From: Holophagales bacterium
GTDB taxonomy: Bacteria; Acidobacteriota; Thermoanaerobaculia; Multivoradales; JAGPDF01
Direction of reading: 5' to 3'
Assembly (NCBI GenBank): GCA_016699405.1
Contig: CP064972.1
Span: forward strand, 2,387,501 to 2,451,500
DNA: 64,000 nucleotides
Shown here: one piece after another, positions 25,914-36,000 of the stretch
Layout of the letters: each line of letters opens with the position of its first letter
Position numbering within the stretch: the stretch's first letter is position 1
Notes under the pieces: model-generated
Seen by the model: the letters and a program-made list of their open reading frames with translations, nothing else
Database searches by the model: none
What the model was told of the DNA's origin: nothing
Translations under genes and position numbers: made by a program

Positions 25914-28214
25914 ATGAGCGCGGAGTCGGGCAAGGGCGGGTTCTGGAAGGGTTGGCCGCGGCGGCTGGTGACGGCGCTCTTGGCGGTCGAGTTGCTCTAC
26001 GTCGGGGCGTTCGAGGTCGCGGTGCGGTCGGGTTCGCTCGAGCGATGGATCAATCGTCGGCCCGAGAAGGTCGCCATCGCCTTCGCCAGCGCCCATTCGT
26101 GGTTCCCGTTCTGGGCGAGCGTCGTCGGGCTCGACATCCGCGGCCAGACGCCGAAAATTCGCTGGCACCTGACGGCGGACACCGGTCGTGGCTGGCTCGC
26201 GCCCTGGCCGCTCGTCGAGCGGCGGCTCCGCTTCGCCTCGGTGCACGCGGCCGGCATCGCGTTCCAGATGCGCTTCGAGCGACCAGGCGAGACGCTCGAT
26301 CCGGCGACCGAGGCACTCTTGCCGGCGATCGCGCCGCTCGCCCCGCCACCGGCGACGCCGCGGCCGGTGCGCCCGAAATGGTCGTTCGAGCTTCCGCGCG
26401 TCGGCGCCGAGCGGGTGCGCGAAGTCTGGGCCGATCGGTTGCATCTGACCGGCGAATTGGCGGCGAGCGGTGGCTGGGCGCTCCACCACGGGGTCGAGGC
26501 CGAGCTTCTGCCGAGCGGAGTGGACCTCGTCGACGGCGAGCTGCGGATCGGGAGGTACGCGATCGCCACCGGGCTGCGGGGGCACGTCGACCTGGAAGTG
26601 GTGCGCTGGCCGTTCAAGCAGAAGCGGGGGATGGAAGTCCTGCCCTATGCCTCGGCCCAGGCGGCGATCGAGGGTGCTGCCACCTTCGGCCCCTTCGTCC
26701 AGGGCGAGCTCCTGCCGGAGTGGCTTCGCTTCGACCACGCCCCGGGGCCGTTCTCGGCCCGCTTTGAAGTGCGCTCGGGGATTCTGCAGCCCGGGAGCGT
26801 CGCCGACCTCGAACGCACCGCCTGCAGTCTCGGCATCTACGACTTCGGCGTGACCGGCAAGGCGAGCGCTCACCTCGAGGTGTCGCAGGACGACCACGGC
26901 CCGCGCGGCGAGGTGACCGTACGGTTTGCCGACTTCGAGGTGCGCCAGGCGGCCGACCCGCGGGCGGAGATCGTCGGCACCGGGCTGACCGTCGTCGGCC
27001 AGACGCGCGATCTCGCCGTGCACGGCCCGCCCTTCACGGCGACGGCTCACGTCGACCTGGGTGAGGCGCGCCTGGCGAACCTTGCGGTCTACGATCGACT
27101 CGTCCCGCAGAGCCTGCCGCTCGACATCGTCAGCGGGAGCGGCAAGGTGCAGGGTGGGTTCGACGCGGTGCTTCCGGCAAGGTCGGCCCGCGGCTCGTTC
27201 ACTGCGCACATCGACGAAGCGGCCGTCCGCTACGGGGGGCTCGATCTGCACGGAACGGTGGCGGTCGGTATCGCCCTGTCGACCGCCGATCTGGCCACAC
27301 GCACGTTCGACCTCTCCGGGACGCGCCTCGAGTTGACCAACTTCCGCATCCCGCAGGCCGAGGTGGTCGGTCCGAAGAGCGAGGCTGGCTGGTGGACGCG
27401 CCTCGAGTTGCCCGAAGGGCGGCTCGCGCTGCCTCCGGTGTCGGCGGCGAGCGGGCGTTTCCGCGTCGAGATGCGCGACTCGGTGCCGCTCGTCGGTCTC
27501 TTCGCCACGCGGCGCGACCTGCCGCGATGGGTCGAGCGCGTCCTCTCCGTTCGCGACGTGGGTGCGGAGGGGCGGCTCGGCTGGTCGCCGGATGGCTTCG
27601 CGCTGGAGGACTTCTCGACGCGCTTCCGGAAGTCGACGATCCGCGCCAAGGCCCGCTTCGGCAAGGAGAGGAAGGCCGGGGTGATGATGATCGAGTGGTG
27701 GAAGCTCGCACTCGGCGCGCGATTCGACGGCGAGAGCCGCCAGCTCAAGCTGGTCAAGACGCGCGACTGGTATGCCCGGCAGAACCTCGGCGCGATGCCG
27801 GAGGTCGACGCAGCGACGGTTCCGGTGACCGATGGCACGGAGGTCGCGGCGCCGACGAGCGCGAGCGAGCTCGCGGGGACCCACTGGCGATTGCAGGAAA
27901 CGGTTCCGCCGAGCGCGTCGGCTGCGTCGCTGGCGCTGACGCTTCAGCTCGAGGCCGCGGCGATCCACCTGGCGAGCGGCTGCGGTCGGGCGTCGGCGAC
28001 GTACGCGATCGGAACCGACGCGAAGCTCGAAGTCGGGGACCTCGACGCCGGGCCGCTCGCCTGCCCCGAGCCGCTCGCGGCCGAGGAACGGCGCCTACGT
28101 CGGCTGCTCCGCGCGGCGAGCGTCGTCAGCCTGACCCCCGAGGAACTGCTGCTCGCGAGCGGCGAGGGCGTCGCCGCGACCGAGCTTCTGTTCGTTCGAG
28201 TCGGAGTCCCTTGA
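25914..28214 (+). CDS. AsmA-like membrane-anchored protein with C-terminal META domain
   Basis: 766 residues from ATG 25914. One N-terminal membrane segment (LVTALLAVELLYVGAFEVA) is followed by about 600 residues of repetitive beta strands with AsmA/TamB-like character (for example LRGHVDLEVVRWPFKQ, VRFADFEVRQAAD, SGSGKVQGGFDAVLP). The last ~110 residues fit a META/HslJ domain: ELAGTHWRLQE, then HLASGCGRASATYAIG with the expected GC, LACPEPLAAEERRLRRLL, and LLLASGEG. AsmA-like proteins span the periplasm and affect outer-membrane lipids; META domains occur in heat-shock and stress lipoproteins. The fusion is unusual. Function is inferred from folds only. Confidence 0.65.
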   Translation: MSAESGKGGFWKGWPRRLVTALLAVELLYVGAFEVAVRSGSLERWINRRPEKVAIAFASAHSWFPFWASVVGLDIRGQTPKIRWHLTADTGRGWLAPWPLVERRLRFASVHAAGIAFQMRFERPGETLDPATEALLPAIAPLAPPPATPRPVRPKWSFELPRVGAERVREVWADRLHLTGELAASGGWALHHGVEAELLPSGVDLVDGELRIGRYAIATGLRGHVDLEVVRWPFKQKRGMEVLPYASAQAAIEGAATFGPFVQGELLPEWLRFDHAPGPFSARFEVRSGILQPGSVADLERTACSLGIYDFGVTGKASAHLEVSQDDHGPRGEVTVRFADFEVRQAADPRAEIVGTGLTVVGQTRDLAVHGPPFTATAHVDLGEARLANLAVYDRLVPQSLPLDIVSGSGKVQGGFDAVLPARSARGSFTAHIDEAAVRYGGLDLHGTVAVGIALSTADLATRTFDLSGTRLELTNFRIPQAEVVGPKSEAGWWTRLELPEGRLALPPVSAASGRFRVEMRDSVPLVGLFATRRDLPRWVERVLSVRDVGAEGRLGWSPDGFALEDFSTRFRKSTIRAKARFGKERKAGVMMIEWWKLALGARFDGESRQLKLVKTRDWYARQNLGAMPEVDAATVPVTDGTEVAAPTSASELAGTHWRLQETVPPSASAASLALTLQLEAAAIHLASGCGRASATYAIGTDAKLEVGDLDAGPLACPEPLAAEERRLRRLLRAASVVSLTPEELLLASGEGVAATELLFVRVGVP

Positions 28215-28303
28215 GGTCGCCTAGCAGCGGAGCGTGGAGGACCCCCGAATGGTCTCGAAAGGTCCCTGGCACCTTCGCGGAGCCTCACGGATCGCCTTCG
28301 CGG

Positions 28304-28385
28304 GGGCGGTCGATCTTCTGAAAAACCCCTGGCACTCTCGGGGAGGGCGGTCGATCTTCTGAAAAACCCCTGGCACTCTCGGGGA
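28304..28385. repeat. tandem 41-nt REP-like repeats upstream of RAYT
   Basis: Two perfect copies with a 41-nt period, 28304-28344 and 28345-28385, each starting GGGCGGTCGATC and containing CCCCTGGCACTCTCGGGG, a small hairpin. A degenerate third relative (GGTCCCTGGCACCTTCGCGG) is at 28261-28280. They sit immediately 5' of the Y1 transposase gene, the usual place for REP sequences recognised by their cognate RAYT. Confidence 0.75.
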
Positions 28386-28459
28386 GGTGGGCGCCCACCC
28401 GGAGTCGCCGAGAGCAGCTGCTGCAAGTTCGGTGGCCTCGATTCCGTCCTTTTCCTTCG

Positions 28460-29371
28460 ATGCCACGCCGCCTACGTTTTGTTCCGGAAGGGTCGATGGT
28501 CGAGGTCACCTGCCGAACGGTGCAGGGACGGCTGCTGCTGCGACCGTCGCCACAGCTCAACGACATCGCCTTGGGGGTTCTCGGGCGAGCGCAGGCTCGC
28601 TACGGGATGGCCGTCCACGGCTTCGTGATCCTGTCGAACCACCTGCACCTCCTGCTCTCGCCCGAGACGCCGCAGCAGCTGGCTCTCTTCATGGCCTTCC
28701 TCGAGGCGAACCTCGCCAAAGAGGTTGGGCGGATTCACGATTGGAGAGGCCCGTTCTGGGGACGCCGCTACCAGATGATCATCGTCTCCGACGAAGAGGA
28801 GGCTCAGGTCGCTCGCCTCCACTATCTGCTGCGTCATGGAGTCAAGGAGCACTTCGTCGCCCGCCCTCAGGATTGGCCGGGCCCCCACGGTGTGACGGCT
28901 CTGCTCGAGGATTCGCCGCTCCAGGGAACGTGGATCGACCGGACGCTCGAGCACAAGCTTCGGCGTCGCAACGGAGAGGTTGACCCCCGCGCCTGCCGGT
29001 CGACGGAGTCTGTCGACCTCTCTCCGCTGCCGTGCTGGGCGGGATTGCCCCCGGATTCCTACCGTAGGCGCATCGCCGAACTGGTCGCCGACGTCGAGGT
29101 CGAAGGCCGGAAGCTCTCTCGCGAACAGGGAGAACCTCTGGGGCCCGCTCGAGTGCAGCGCCAGCATCCTCACCAACGACCGCAGAGATCCAAGTGCTCG
29201 CCCGCGCCTTTGGTTCATGCTGCGTGCAAGGCGGTGCGTCTGGCGCTCGTCGACTCCTACCGCATCTTTTCGATCGCATTTCGCGCTGCCGCAGAACGTC
29301 TGAGGAGCAGTGACCGCTTGGTGCTCTTTCCTGATCGTGCCTTCCCGCCGCCTCTCCCCGCCCCAGGGTAG
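28460..29371 (+). CDS. REP-associated tyrosine transposase (RAYT, Y1/IS200-like)
   Basis: 303 residues. The HUH metal motif is in ILSNHLHLLLS (~54-64), and the nucleophile Tyr in RLHYLLRHGVKEHFV (~115). GPFWGRRYQMIIV and the C-terminal block HPHQRP-RSK-SPAPLVHAA are typical of the longer RAYT subgroup. These enzymes nick single-stranded REP hairpins and act as domesticated, single-copy transposases. Tandem REP-like repeats at 28304-28385 are its probable substrates. The reading frame is intact and all catalytic residues seem present. ATG 28460 has no strong ribosome site. Confidence 0.85.
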   Translation: MPRRLRFVPEGSMVEVTCRTVQGRLLLRPSPQLNDIALGVLGRAQARYGMAVHGFVILSNHLHLLLSPETPQQLALFMAFLEANLAKEVGRIHDWRGPFWGRRYQMIIVSDEEEAQVARLHYLLRHGVKEHFVARPQDWPGPHGVTALLEDSPLQGTWIDRTLEHKLRRRNGEVDPRACRSTESVDLSPLPCWAGLPPDSYRRRIAELVADVEVEGRKLSREQGEPLGPARVQRQHPHQRPQRSKCSPAPLVHAACKAVRLALVDSYRIFSIAFRAAAERLRSSDRLVLFPDRAFPPPLPAPG

Positions 29372-29748
29372 GGACGTATCGCTTGCCACATCGTCGAGCC
29401 CTCCTGCGCTCTGTTTGCGAGCAGGATTCGTGCGGAGACCGTTCACGAACGGCGACGGACTGCCTCGGCGAGCGTTCCACGGCGAAAAAGGGCACTGCCG
29501 ACCGGACGGGAGGCACAGATGATCAGGCAGGGCTCGCCTCGAGCTCCTGTTGGAAACGCCGAGACGATGAGCCGTCCGGCGAACGAGGGGAGTCCGCGAG
29601 CGCTTTCAAGGAAAGAACGCTGGCACTGATGCTGGAGGTCGCGGGCTGATCCGAGACTCTCCCGCTCTCAATAGGCACGCTGCGGCTTGTGGTGTGCACC
29701 CGCGCGGCATACGGTCAGCCCTTCTCTCAACCCAGGAGGGTTTCCGGA
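29372..29748. other. intergenic region, no gene seen
   Basis: About 375 bases after the RAYT gene. Frames at 29383-29649 and 29310-29522 have no motif or ribosome site. The only functional signal is AGGAGG at 29734-29739 serving the next gene. Confidence 0.5.
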
Positions 29749-30510
29749 ATGCGTATCGCTGCAGGCATCGCAATCGCTGTCGCTCTGTCCGTCGCTGCGT
29801 CCGCAGGCGCACAGAAGAGCCCCGAAGTGGCTCAGATCTCGGTCTGGAAGGTCAAGCCGGGGGCCACCGCGGCGTTCGAGGCGGGAAGGGCGCGTCACAT
29901 GGCGTTCCATGCCGCGCAGAAGGACAGCTGGAGCTGGTTCACCTGGGAAGTGGTCAACGGCGACCGCGCCGGGGAGTACCTCACGGGCTCGTTCAACCAT
30001 TTCTGGAAGGACTTCGACGGCCGCGACGCCTTCGACAAGCTCGACAATGCCGACGTCGAGAAGAACCTCGGGGCGAATTCGGAGGTCACCACCACGGGCT
30101 ACTGGACCTACATGACCGAGGCGAGCCGTGCTCAGCCCGGCACGACCGGTCCGGCGGCCTACGCACAGCTGACGCACTACATGGTGAACCCCGCCGACAC
30201 GCCGCGCTTCGAGGACGCCCTCAAGGAGATCAAGGCGGACCTCGACAAGGCCGAGTGGCCGGTCTACTCGGCGTGGTACCGGCTGTCGAGCGGCGGAGAG
30301 GGTCCGCACTACGTCGTTTCCACCCGACGTGACAACTTCGCGGCGTTCGCGCCGCTCGACAAGTCGCTGATCGAGGCGGTGGCCGGGGTGGCCGGACCGC
30401 GCCGGGCAGCAGAGCTGTTCGACATCGTGCGCTCGTCGACCCGCTCGGTCTACACCGAGGTCTTGAAGCTGCGGTCAGACTTGAGCTACGTCGCGCCCGC
30501 CGCGAAGTAG
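29749..30510 (+). CDS. secreted hypothetical protein, dimeric alpha/beta-barrel-like
   Basis: 253 residues. ATG 29749 is preceded by AGGAGG at nine bases and opens a Sec signal peptide cleaved after ASAGAQ. The mature part has two halves that each read like a small ferredoxin-like (NIPSNAP/ABM) domain: VAQISVWKVKPGATAAFEAG at ~27 and AQLTHYMVNPADTPRFEDAL at ~140. Trp and Tyr content is high. No catalytic residue can be named. Probably periplasmic; it may bind a hydrophobic ligand. Confidence 0.72.
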   Translation: MRIAAGIAIAVALSVAASAGAQKSPEVAQISVWKVKPGATAAFEAGRARHMAFHAAQKDSWSWFTWEVVNGDRAGEYLTGSFNHFWKDFDGRDAFDKLDNADVEKNLGANSEVTTTGYWTYMTEASRAQPGTTGPAAYAQLTHYMVNPADTPRFEDALKEIKADLDKAEWPVYSAWYRLSSGGEGPHYVVSTRRDNFAAFAPLDKSLIEAVAGVAGPRRAAELFDIVRSSTRSVYTEVLKLRSDLSYVAPAAK

Positions 30511-30533
30511 CGCCGGACCCTCTCGACCGGCGG

Positions 30534-30553
30534 CCGGAGCGGCGTCGCTCCGG
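30534..30553 (+). terminator. hairpin after secreted protein gene
   Basis: CCGGAGCG and CGCTCCGG form a perfect 8-bp stem with loop GCGT, 24 bases past the TAG of the preceding gene. No T-run follows, so termination is plausible but not certain. Confidence 0.35.
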
Positions 30554-30784
30554 TCCGCCGATTCGGGTCGTCGACCCGACCCCCCCGATGGCGCTTCTCG
30601 TTCCGGCCCGCGGATTCGGGAAGATCGTTGGCACCTTGTTCCGGGTCGGGCCGTCGACCCGATCCTGCGATCGCCCCTCTCGCTTTTCGATCCGCCGATT
30701 CGGCTCTCCGGTGGCCGGGTGTCCCGCCCGGACGAGAGCTTGCGCTCCGGAGAAGGGGTGCACCTCCCCGGAACGCGAGGACTC

Positions 30785-32176
30785 ATGATCGACCTTCTCA
30801 AGCCGGCCCTCGTCGCCGTTGCGCTCGGTCTCGCGGCCGCGGCGTCCGCTGCCGCCACCCCACCGCTCGATCCGTCGGCGTTCGCCGGCGCGTGGGTCTC
30901 CGAGCCCTGGGCCGAAGCGCTCGTTTCGTCGCGTTCACCGCTGCGTGCGGCTGATGCCAGCCCGCCGCTGGCGTTCGAAGTGGAGCGCGCCCCGTTTGGC
31001 TGGCGCCTGACCGTCACCAGCTTTCACGAGGCGTCGCACTGGGCGTTCGTCGCGGCACAGGCCGGTGCGCGCGCGGGGGAGGTGACGCTGGTGCTCGATC
31101 CCGCGGAGGACGATCAGCCCGACCTGAGCGGACGCAAGCGCGTCGCGGCGACGCTCGCTCCCGCGGGAGGTCCGCCGCAGGGATTGCGCGCTGCGCTGTG
31201 GAGCGAGGACGAGGCCGCGAGCTTCCGCCGCCTCGACGGGCCGCTCGCGGCCTGGGTCAATCGGTCGCTGATCGCCGGCCAGTACCGCGATGCGCAGGGC
31301 CGGATCTGGAGCTTCGGTATCGACGGCAAGGCGCGCTGGCCGGAGCGGGCCTTCGACTACGAGGTCTCGGTCGATCCCTCCGAGGCCGGTTGCGATTACC
31401 TGCAGAGCCCCGATCCGCAGGAGACCGGCGGGCAATGGCGCACCGGTTTCGCCTGGCACGACGGGCGACTCGAGCTCTTCCGCATCGTCTACGACCAGGA
31501 GGTGCCGATCTCCTGTGTGGGCAAGCCGTTCGCGCTGCTGACGCCGACGAACGCCGCGGCGACGGCTCCGATGCCGGCTCCGTCCCGTGCGAGTGCTGCC
31601 GAGGTGGGCGTCTGCGGGCTCCGACGCCTGCCGATCGAGCCGCGCGATCCCGGTTCTCGCGCCTGGTACGTTTCGCCGGGCAGGACGCTGCGGCTCGAAC
31701 ACTGGAGCTTCAACGAAGTGCAGGACCCCGACCGCTTCACCGACGGGCCGATCCGGGTGATCCACGCCGACGGTCGCCATTGCGAGATCGACAGCGACAA
31801 CTACACGGCGGAGCTGCGCCTGAGCGCTGACGAGCACACCCTGGTGGTGGTCGAGTTCAGCGGGTCGAACGAGTGGGTGCGTCTCTACGACACGGCGAGC
31901 TGCCGGCGCCGGAGCGAGCTGCCGGTCGGCGAGCAGCTCGTCTTCGACGGCGACACTCTCCGCGATGCCGGCTCCTGCGAGATGCGCGACGCGCGAGTGG
32001 GCACGTGCCGGCCCGCCTCGGTTCGCCGGTTCGACGCGACCTGCGTGCCGGTGCGGAGTGCGTCCGAGTCCGACGAGGCGACACGCCGTCGTTTCGGCAT
32101 CGCATTCTCCGAGGCCTCGGAGATCGAGTTTCCGTCGACGGGACACGCACGCCGGCTCGGTCCGGCGCGCTGGTGA
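30785..32176 (+). CDS. secreted hypothetical protein
   Basis: 463 residues. ATG 30785 opens a signal peptide (LVAVALGLAAAASAAATP). The mature protein is beta-rich, with FAGAWVSEPWAEALV at ~38, which resembles the opening of lipocalin-like or META-like beta barrels. It contains several Cys in the C-terminal half (CGLRRLP, HCEIDSDN, SCRRRSELP, SCEMRDARVGTC), likely disulfides in the periplasm. No family is recognised with confidence. It converges with the SOUL gene. Confidence 0.7.
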   Translation: MIDLLKPALVAVALGLAAAASAAATPPLDPSAFAGAWVSEPWAEALVSSRSPLRAADASPPLAFEVERAPFGWRLTVTSFHEASHWAFVAAQAGARAGEVTLVLDPAEDDQPDLSGRKRVAATLAPAGGPPQGLRAALWSEDEAASFRRLDGPLAAWVNRSLIAGQYRDAQGRIWSFGIDGKARWPERAFDYEVSVDPSEAGCDYLQSPDPQETGGQWRTGFAWHDGRLELFRIVYDQEVPISCVGKPFALLTPTNAAATAPMPAPSRASAAEVGVCGLRRLPIEPRDPGSRAWYVSPGRTLRLEHWSFNEVQDPDRFTDGPIRVIHADGRHCEIDSDNYTAELRLSADEHTLVVVEFSGSNEWVRLYDTASCRRRSELPVGEQLVFDGDTLRDAGSCEMRDARVGTCRPASVRRFDATCVPVRSASESDEATRRRFGIAFSEASEIEFPSTGHARRLGPARW

Positions 32177-32219
32177 CGGCCGCGCCGGTGGTGACGCACC
32201 GAGCTCGATGCTCTCGGGC

Positions 32220-32888
32220 TCAGGGCGCGGCGACTTCGACCATCACCTCGTTGCGACGCAGGAACCAAGGCATGAACGGTGGGTCGTAACGCGCCGTCTC
32301 CGGCTCGCCGATCACCGTCCACCCGGCCGTCCGCACTGCGGCGAGCAGCTCCGCGGTGCGGGCTGCGAATCGCCCTTCCGACCAGAAACCCGAGAAGCGC
32401 AACGCCGCGACGGTGCGGACCGGGACCTCGCGCAGCGTGACGCGGGAATCGTTCGGCGCGGGGAGCGTGGCGAGCGTCGAGGCCGCCGGCATGGTGAAGG
32501 CGACGACCCAGCCCTGCGCACCTCCGCGCTGAGCCACCGGTGCGGTCATGGCGATGCGCTCGCTGCCGCCGCGCGGGCGCTGGGCGACCGGCGCGGTCAT
32601 CGCGATCTTCTGCGATCCGCCAGCGGCGCCGGCAGCCCGATTGCCGCCGAAGATGTAGCCGGCGAGTCGACGGAACCCTTCGTTGCCGGCACGGTCGAAG
32701 TCGCGGCCGTCGACCACCGTCTCGGCGACGACGTAGGAGGGGTATTCGCGCAGCTCGACCGCGCCGAGGGTGCGCAGCAGCTTGAACGCGGGCTCTTCGA
32801 CGGCCATGGCGGGGAGGGGGGAGAGAAGGGCGGCGAGGATGGTGAGGGCGGTGACGACGGCAGGGAGCGCGGTGCGGTGACGTCTCAT
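32220..32888 (-). CDS. SOUL heme-binding family protein, exported
   Basis: 222 residues with a signal peptide (ALTILAALLSPLPAMAVE). The SOUL fold is shown by VELREYPSYVVAETVV, NEGFRRLAGYIFGGNR, KIAMTAPVAQ and the C-terminal YDPPFMPWFLRRNEVMVEV, which is the normal family ending. The KIAMTAPV block occurs twice, 15 residues apart, so the family's single loop has been duplicated. SOUL proteins bind heme or porphyrin in eukaryotes; bacterial roles are not established. Confidence 0.88.
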   Translation of the reverse strand: MRRHRTALPAVVTALTILAALLSPLPAMAVEEPAFKLLRTLGAVELREYPSYVVAETVVDGRDFDRAGNEGFRRLAGYIFGGNRAAGAAGGSQKIAMTAPVAQRPRGGSERIAMTAPVAQRGGAQGWVVAFTMPAASTLATLPAPNDSRVTLREVPVRTVAALRFSGFWSEGRFAARTAELLAAVRTAGWTVIGEPETARYDPPFMPWFLRRNEVMVEVAAP

Positions 32889-33090
32889 CGACTCTTGCTA
32901 CGCAAGATCGCAGCGTTCGGCCGTCCGGCGGTCGATTTTCCTCCTCGCGACGGGCGGACGACGCCGGGGGAGTGCGCTCCGTTCACCCCGTCGCCGGGCG
33001 TGGACCCGCACGCGACGAGACCGAGACGGGGAGCGCTCGCTCGGCTCCTCCCGAGGCACGGAAGCCCTCGCCGCCAGGGCAGGCGATCCG

Positions 33091-36000
33091 TCACGTCGAC
33101 TGCTGTGCCTCGGGAACGAGCCGCGTCTCGATGCGGCAGAAGCGGTCGGGGTCGAAGGAGCGCAGGAGGCGCTCGGCGATCGGACTGGCGGTCTCGCGCA
33201 GGTGCTCGTCGAGCAGCGCCTGCACGGTCTGGACGTCGCTCTCGTCGAGCGGCACGGCGCGCACGTAGCGGGCGTTGAGCATCTCGAGCGCCGCGTCGAG
33301 CAGGTAGACGCGGCCGCCGGTCATCCCCGAGCCGAGGTTGAAGCCCACCGGACCGAGGACCAGGGCGGTGCCGCCGGTCATGTACTGGAAGGCGTTGGCG
33401 AGCACCCCTTCGACGACGATGCGCGGCGCGTCGCCTTCGTGGCTCTTGCGCAGGCAGACGGCGAAGCGGTTGCCGCCGCCGCCGGCGAGGTAGGCGCGTC
33501 CGCGCCGAGCACCGTAGGCGAAGGTGTTGCCGACGAGCGTCGGCGTCCCCTCACTGCGGAACCCCTCGGCGGGCACGATCGCCAGCTTGCCGCCGTAGGC
33601 GGCGGTGAAGCAGGAGTCGGCGGCGACGCCGGCGAGGCGGAACTCCATCCCTTCGACCGCGTAGGCGGCGTAGAAGTGTCCGGCGGCGCCGTGGTGGCGA
33701 AAGCGCACCGCGCCGCGTGGCAGGCCGGCGTCGCCGAATCGCCGCGCCACGAGGCCGGCGGCGGTCACGCCGACGCCGCGATCGAGGTTCGTCAGGCGGC
33801 GCGCCACCTCGACCGATTCGCCGGCGAGCGCACGCTCGGCGGCCTCCTCCTCGCGCACGCGCGGCGGCGGGGCGTGAAGCTGACTCTGCCGCTGCAGGTG
33901 GCGCGTCGTGGCGCGACCGTGCGGCGCGTTGACCAGGTGCGAGAGGTCGAGCGCCGCGGCCTTGCCCTCGAGATCGTCGCGTCGCACGAGCAGGTCGCGC
34001 CGGCCGACGAGGTCGGCCACGCTCGCCACGCCGAGTCGCGCCAGGGCGAGGCGAACGTCGTGCGCCACGGCGAGCAGGTATTCGACGAGTTGGCGCGGGC
34101 GCCCGGCGAAGCGGGCGACGAGCGCCGGGTCCTGCGTGGCGACGCCGAACGAGCAGCCCTGGCGGCGCGCCCCCGTCGGGTCGTGCGGCGCCGGTCCGGC
34201 GAGATGGCACTGGCGCAGCATCGAACAGCCGAGCGCGACGAGCGCGCTGGTGCCGAAGCCGACGCGGTCGGCCCCGAGCAGGAGGAGCTTGAGCGCCTGA
34301 TCGCCGGTCTGCACGCCGCCGTCGACCGACAGCTCGACGAGCTCGCGCACCCCCTCCTCGACCAGCGCGTCGTGCACCGCCGGCAACACGGCTGCTGCCG
34401 GTACGCCGGCGTGCTTCTGATCGACGCGCTTGGCCGCCCCGGTGCCGCCACCGCCGTCGGAAAGGTGGATCCGGTTCGCGCCGGCGTTGACGCCGCCGAG
34501 CGCCGCCATCTCGACGCCGTGGGTGGCGGTGAGCTTGAGCGCGCAGGAGACCTCCGGGTTCAAGAGGCGCCAGCTCTCGAGCATCAGCTTGACGTCCTCG
34601 ATCGAGTAGAGGTTGTGGTTGACCGGCGGCGAAATCAGCTCGTAGCCGGGCTCGCAACCGCGCTGCGCGGCGATCCTCGCGTCGACCTTGCGCCCGGGGA
34701 GCTGCCCGCCCTTGCCGGGCTTGGCGCCCTGGGCGAACTTGACCTCGGCCTCGGCGGCGCGCGCCGCCACCTCGGGGGTCACAGTGAAGCGCCCGCCGGC
34801 GTACTGGATGCTGCGGTTGCCGTCGGCGTGGCCCAGCCGCGACTTGTCGAATCCGCCCTCGCCGCTGTTGGCGAACGGACCGAGCCCGGCGGGCAGCGGC
34901 GTCGCCGAGCGGTGGAAGCGGCGGCGGCACCAGCGCCAGGCGAGGTTCATGCCGCGCGCGACCGCCCGGTGGGCCGGTTCGGAGAGCGCCCCTTCGCTCA
35001 TCCCGGGGACGAAGAAGCGCCAGAGGATCGCCTCCTCCGGTTCGACGGCGTCGAGCGGCAGCGGAGTCCCCTCGCGCAGCGCGACGAGGTCGAGCAGGCT
35101 GGTCGGGGCGCGCCGGCGCCGTTCGGCATCGAGGTCGTGCAGCCGTGTCGCCGCATCGGCCACCGCGGCCGGGCTGCGCCGTGCGTTCTCGCCGAATCCC
35201 GCCGCTGCCTGCATGGCGCGCACCGCGTCAGGGGAGTAGAGATGGGGTCGTCCGTCTTTGCGGAACTTGTGCTCGCCGGCCGGCGGCGGTGCGCCGTCGC
35301 CGGCGAAGGCGGCGCGATGGAAGCCGAGCCACTCCCGGTCGAGCGTGTCGACGCCGATGCCGCCGAGATGGCCGGCGACGCCGGGGAACTCGCGGGCGAG
35401 CAGCGACGCGTCGAGGCCGATCGCCTCGACGAGCTGGGCGCCGCAGTAGGCCGAAGCCGGCGTGACGCCGATCATCGACATCGCCTCGACGAAGCCGTTG
35501 CGCACGCCGGCAAGGTAGGTCGCCTCGCGTTCGCCGGCGGTCTCGCAGCCCAGCCAGGGGCAGACGGCGTCGGCGCCGAGCGCGACGAGCAGCGCGAGGT
35601 GATGGACGTCCCAGGCCCCGGTGTCGGCGACCAGTCCGACCTGATGACGGAAGCCGGCGGCGACGATCGCCTGGTGGAGTTGCGAGAGCAGGCGCGGCAT
35701 CGGCAGCGCGACGCGCGCGGCGGAGACGGTGCGGTCGGAAAGCACCAGCACCGCCGTGTCGCGCGCCACGGCGAGGGCGGCGCCGACCACGCCGGCCAGC
35801 GCGCTCTCGAGCGACTCGACGGTGCCGCCGTCATCGCCGACGGCGAAGGTCGCGTCGACGCGACGGACCGCCTCGTGCGCCAGCAGCCAGTCGCGCTCGG
35901 CCCGTTCGAGGACGCGGTGCGGGTAGAGGAAGAGCGGCCCCTCGCTTTCGCTCCACAGGCCGCTCCGGCGACCGAGCGCGACCGACGTCTCGAAGACCCA

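Noticed and set aside
28304..28385. Tandem 41-nt repeats as a CRISPR array
   Set aside because: The repeats abut without spacers, number only two, and sit beside a RAYT transposase, not cas genes.
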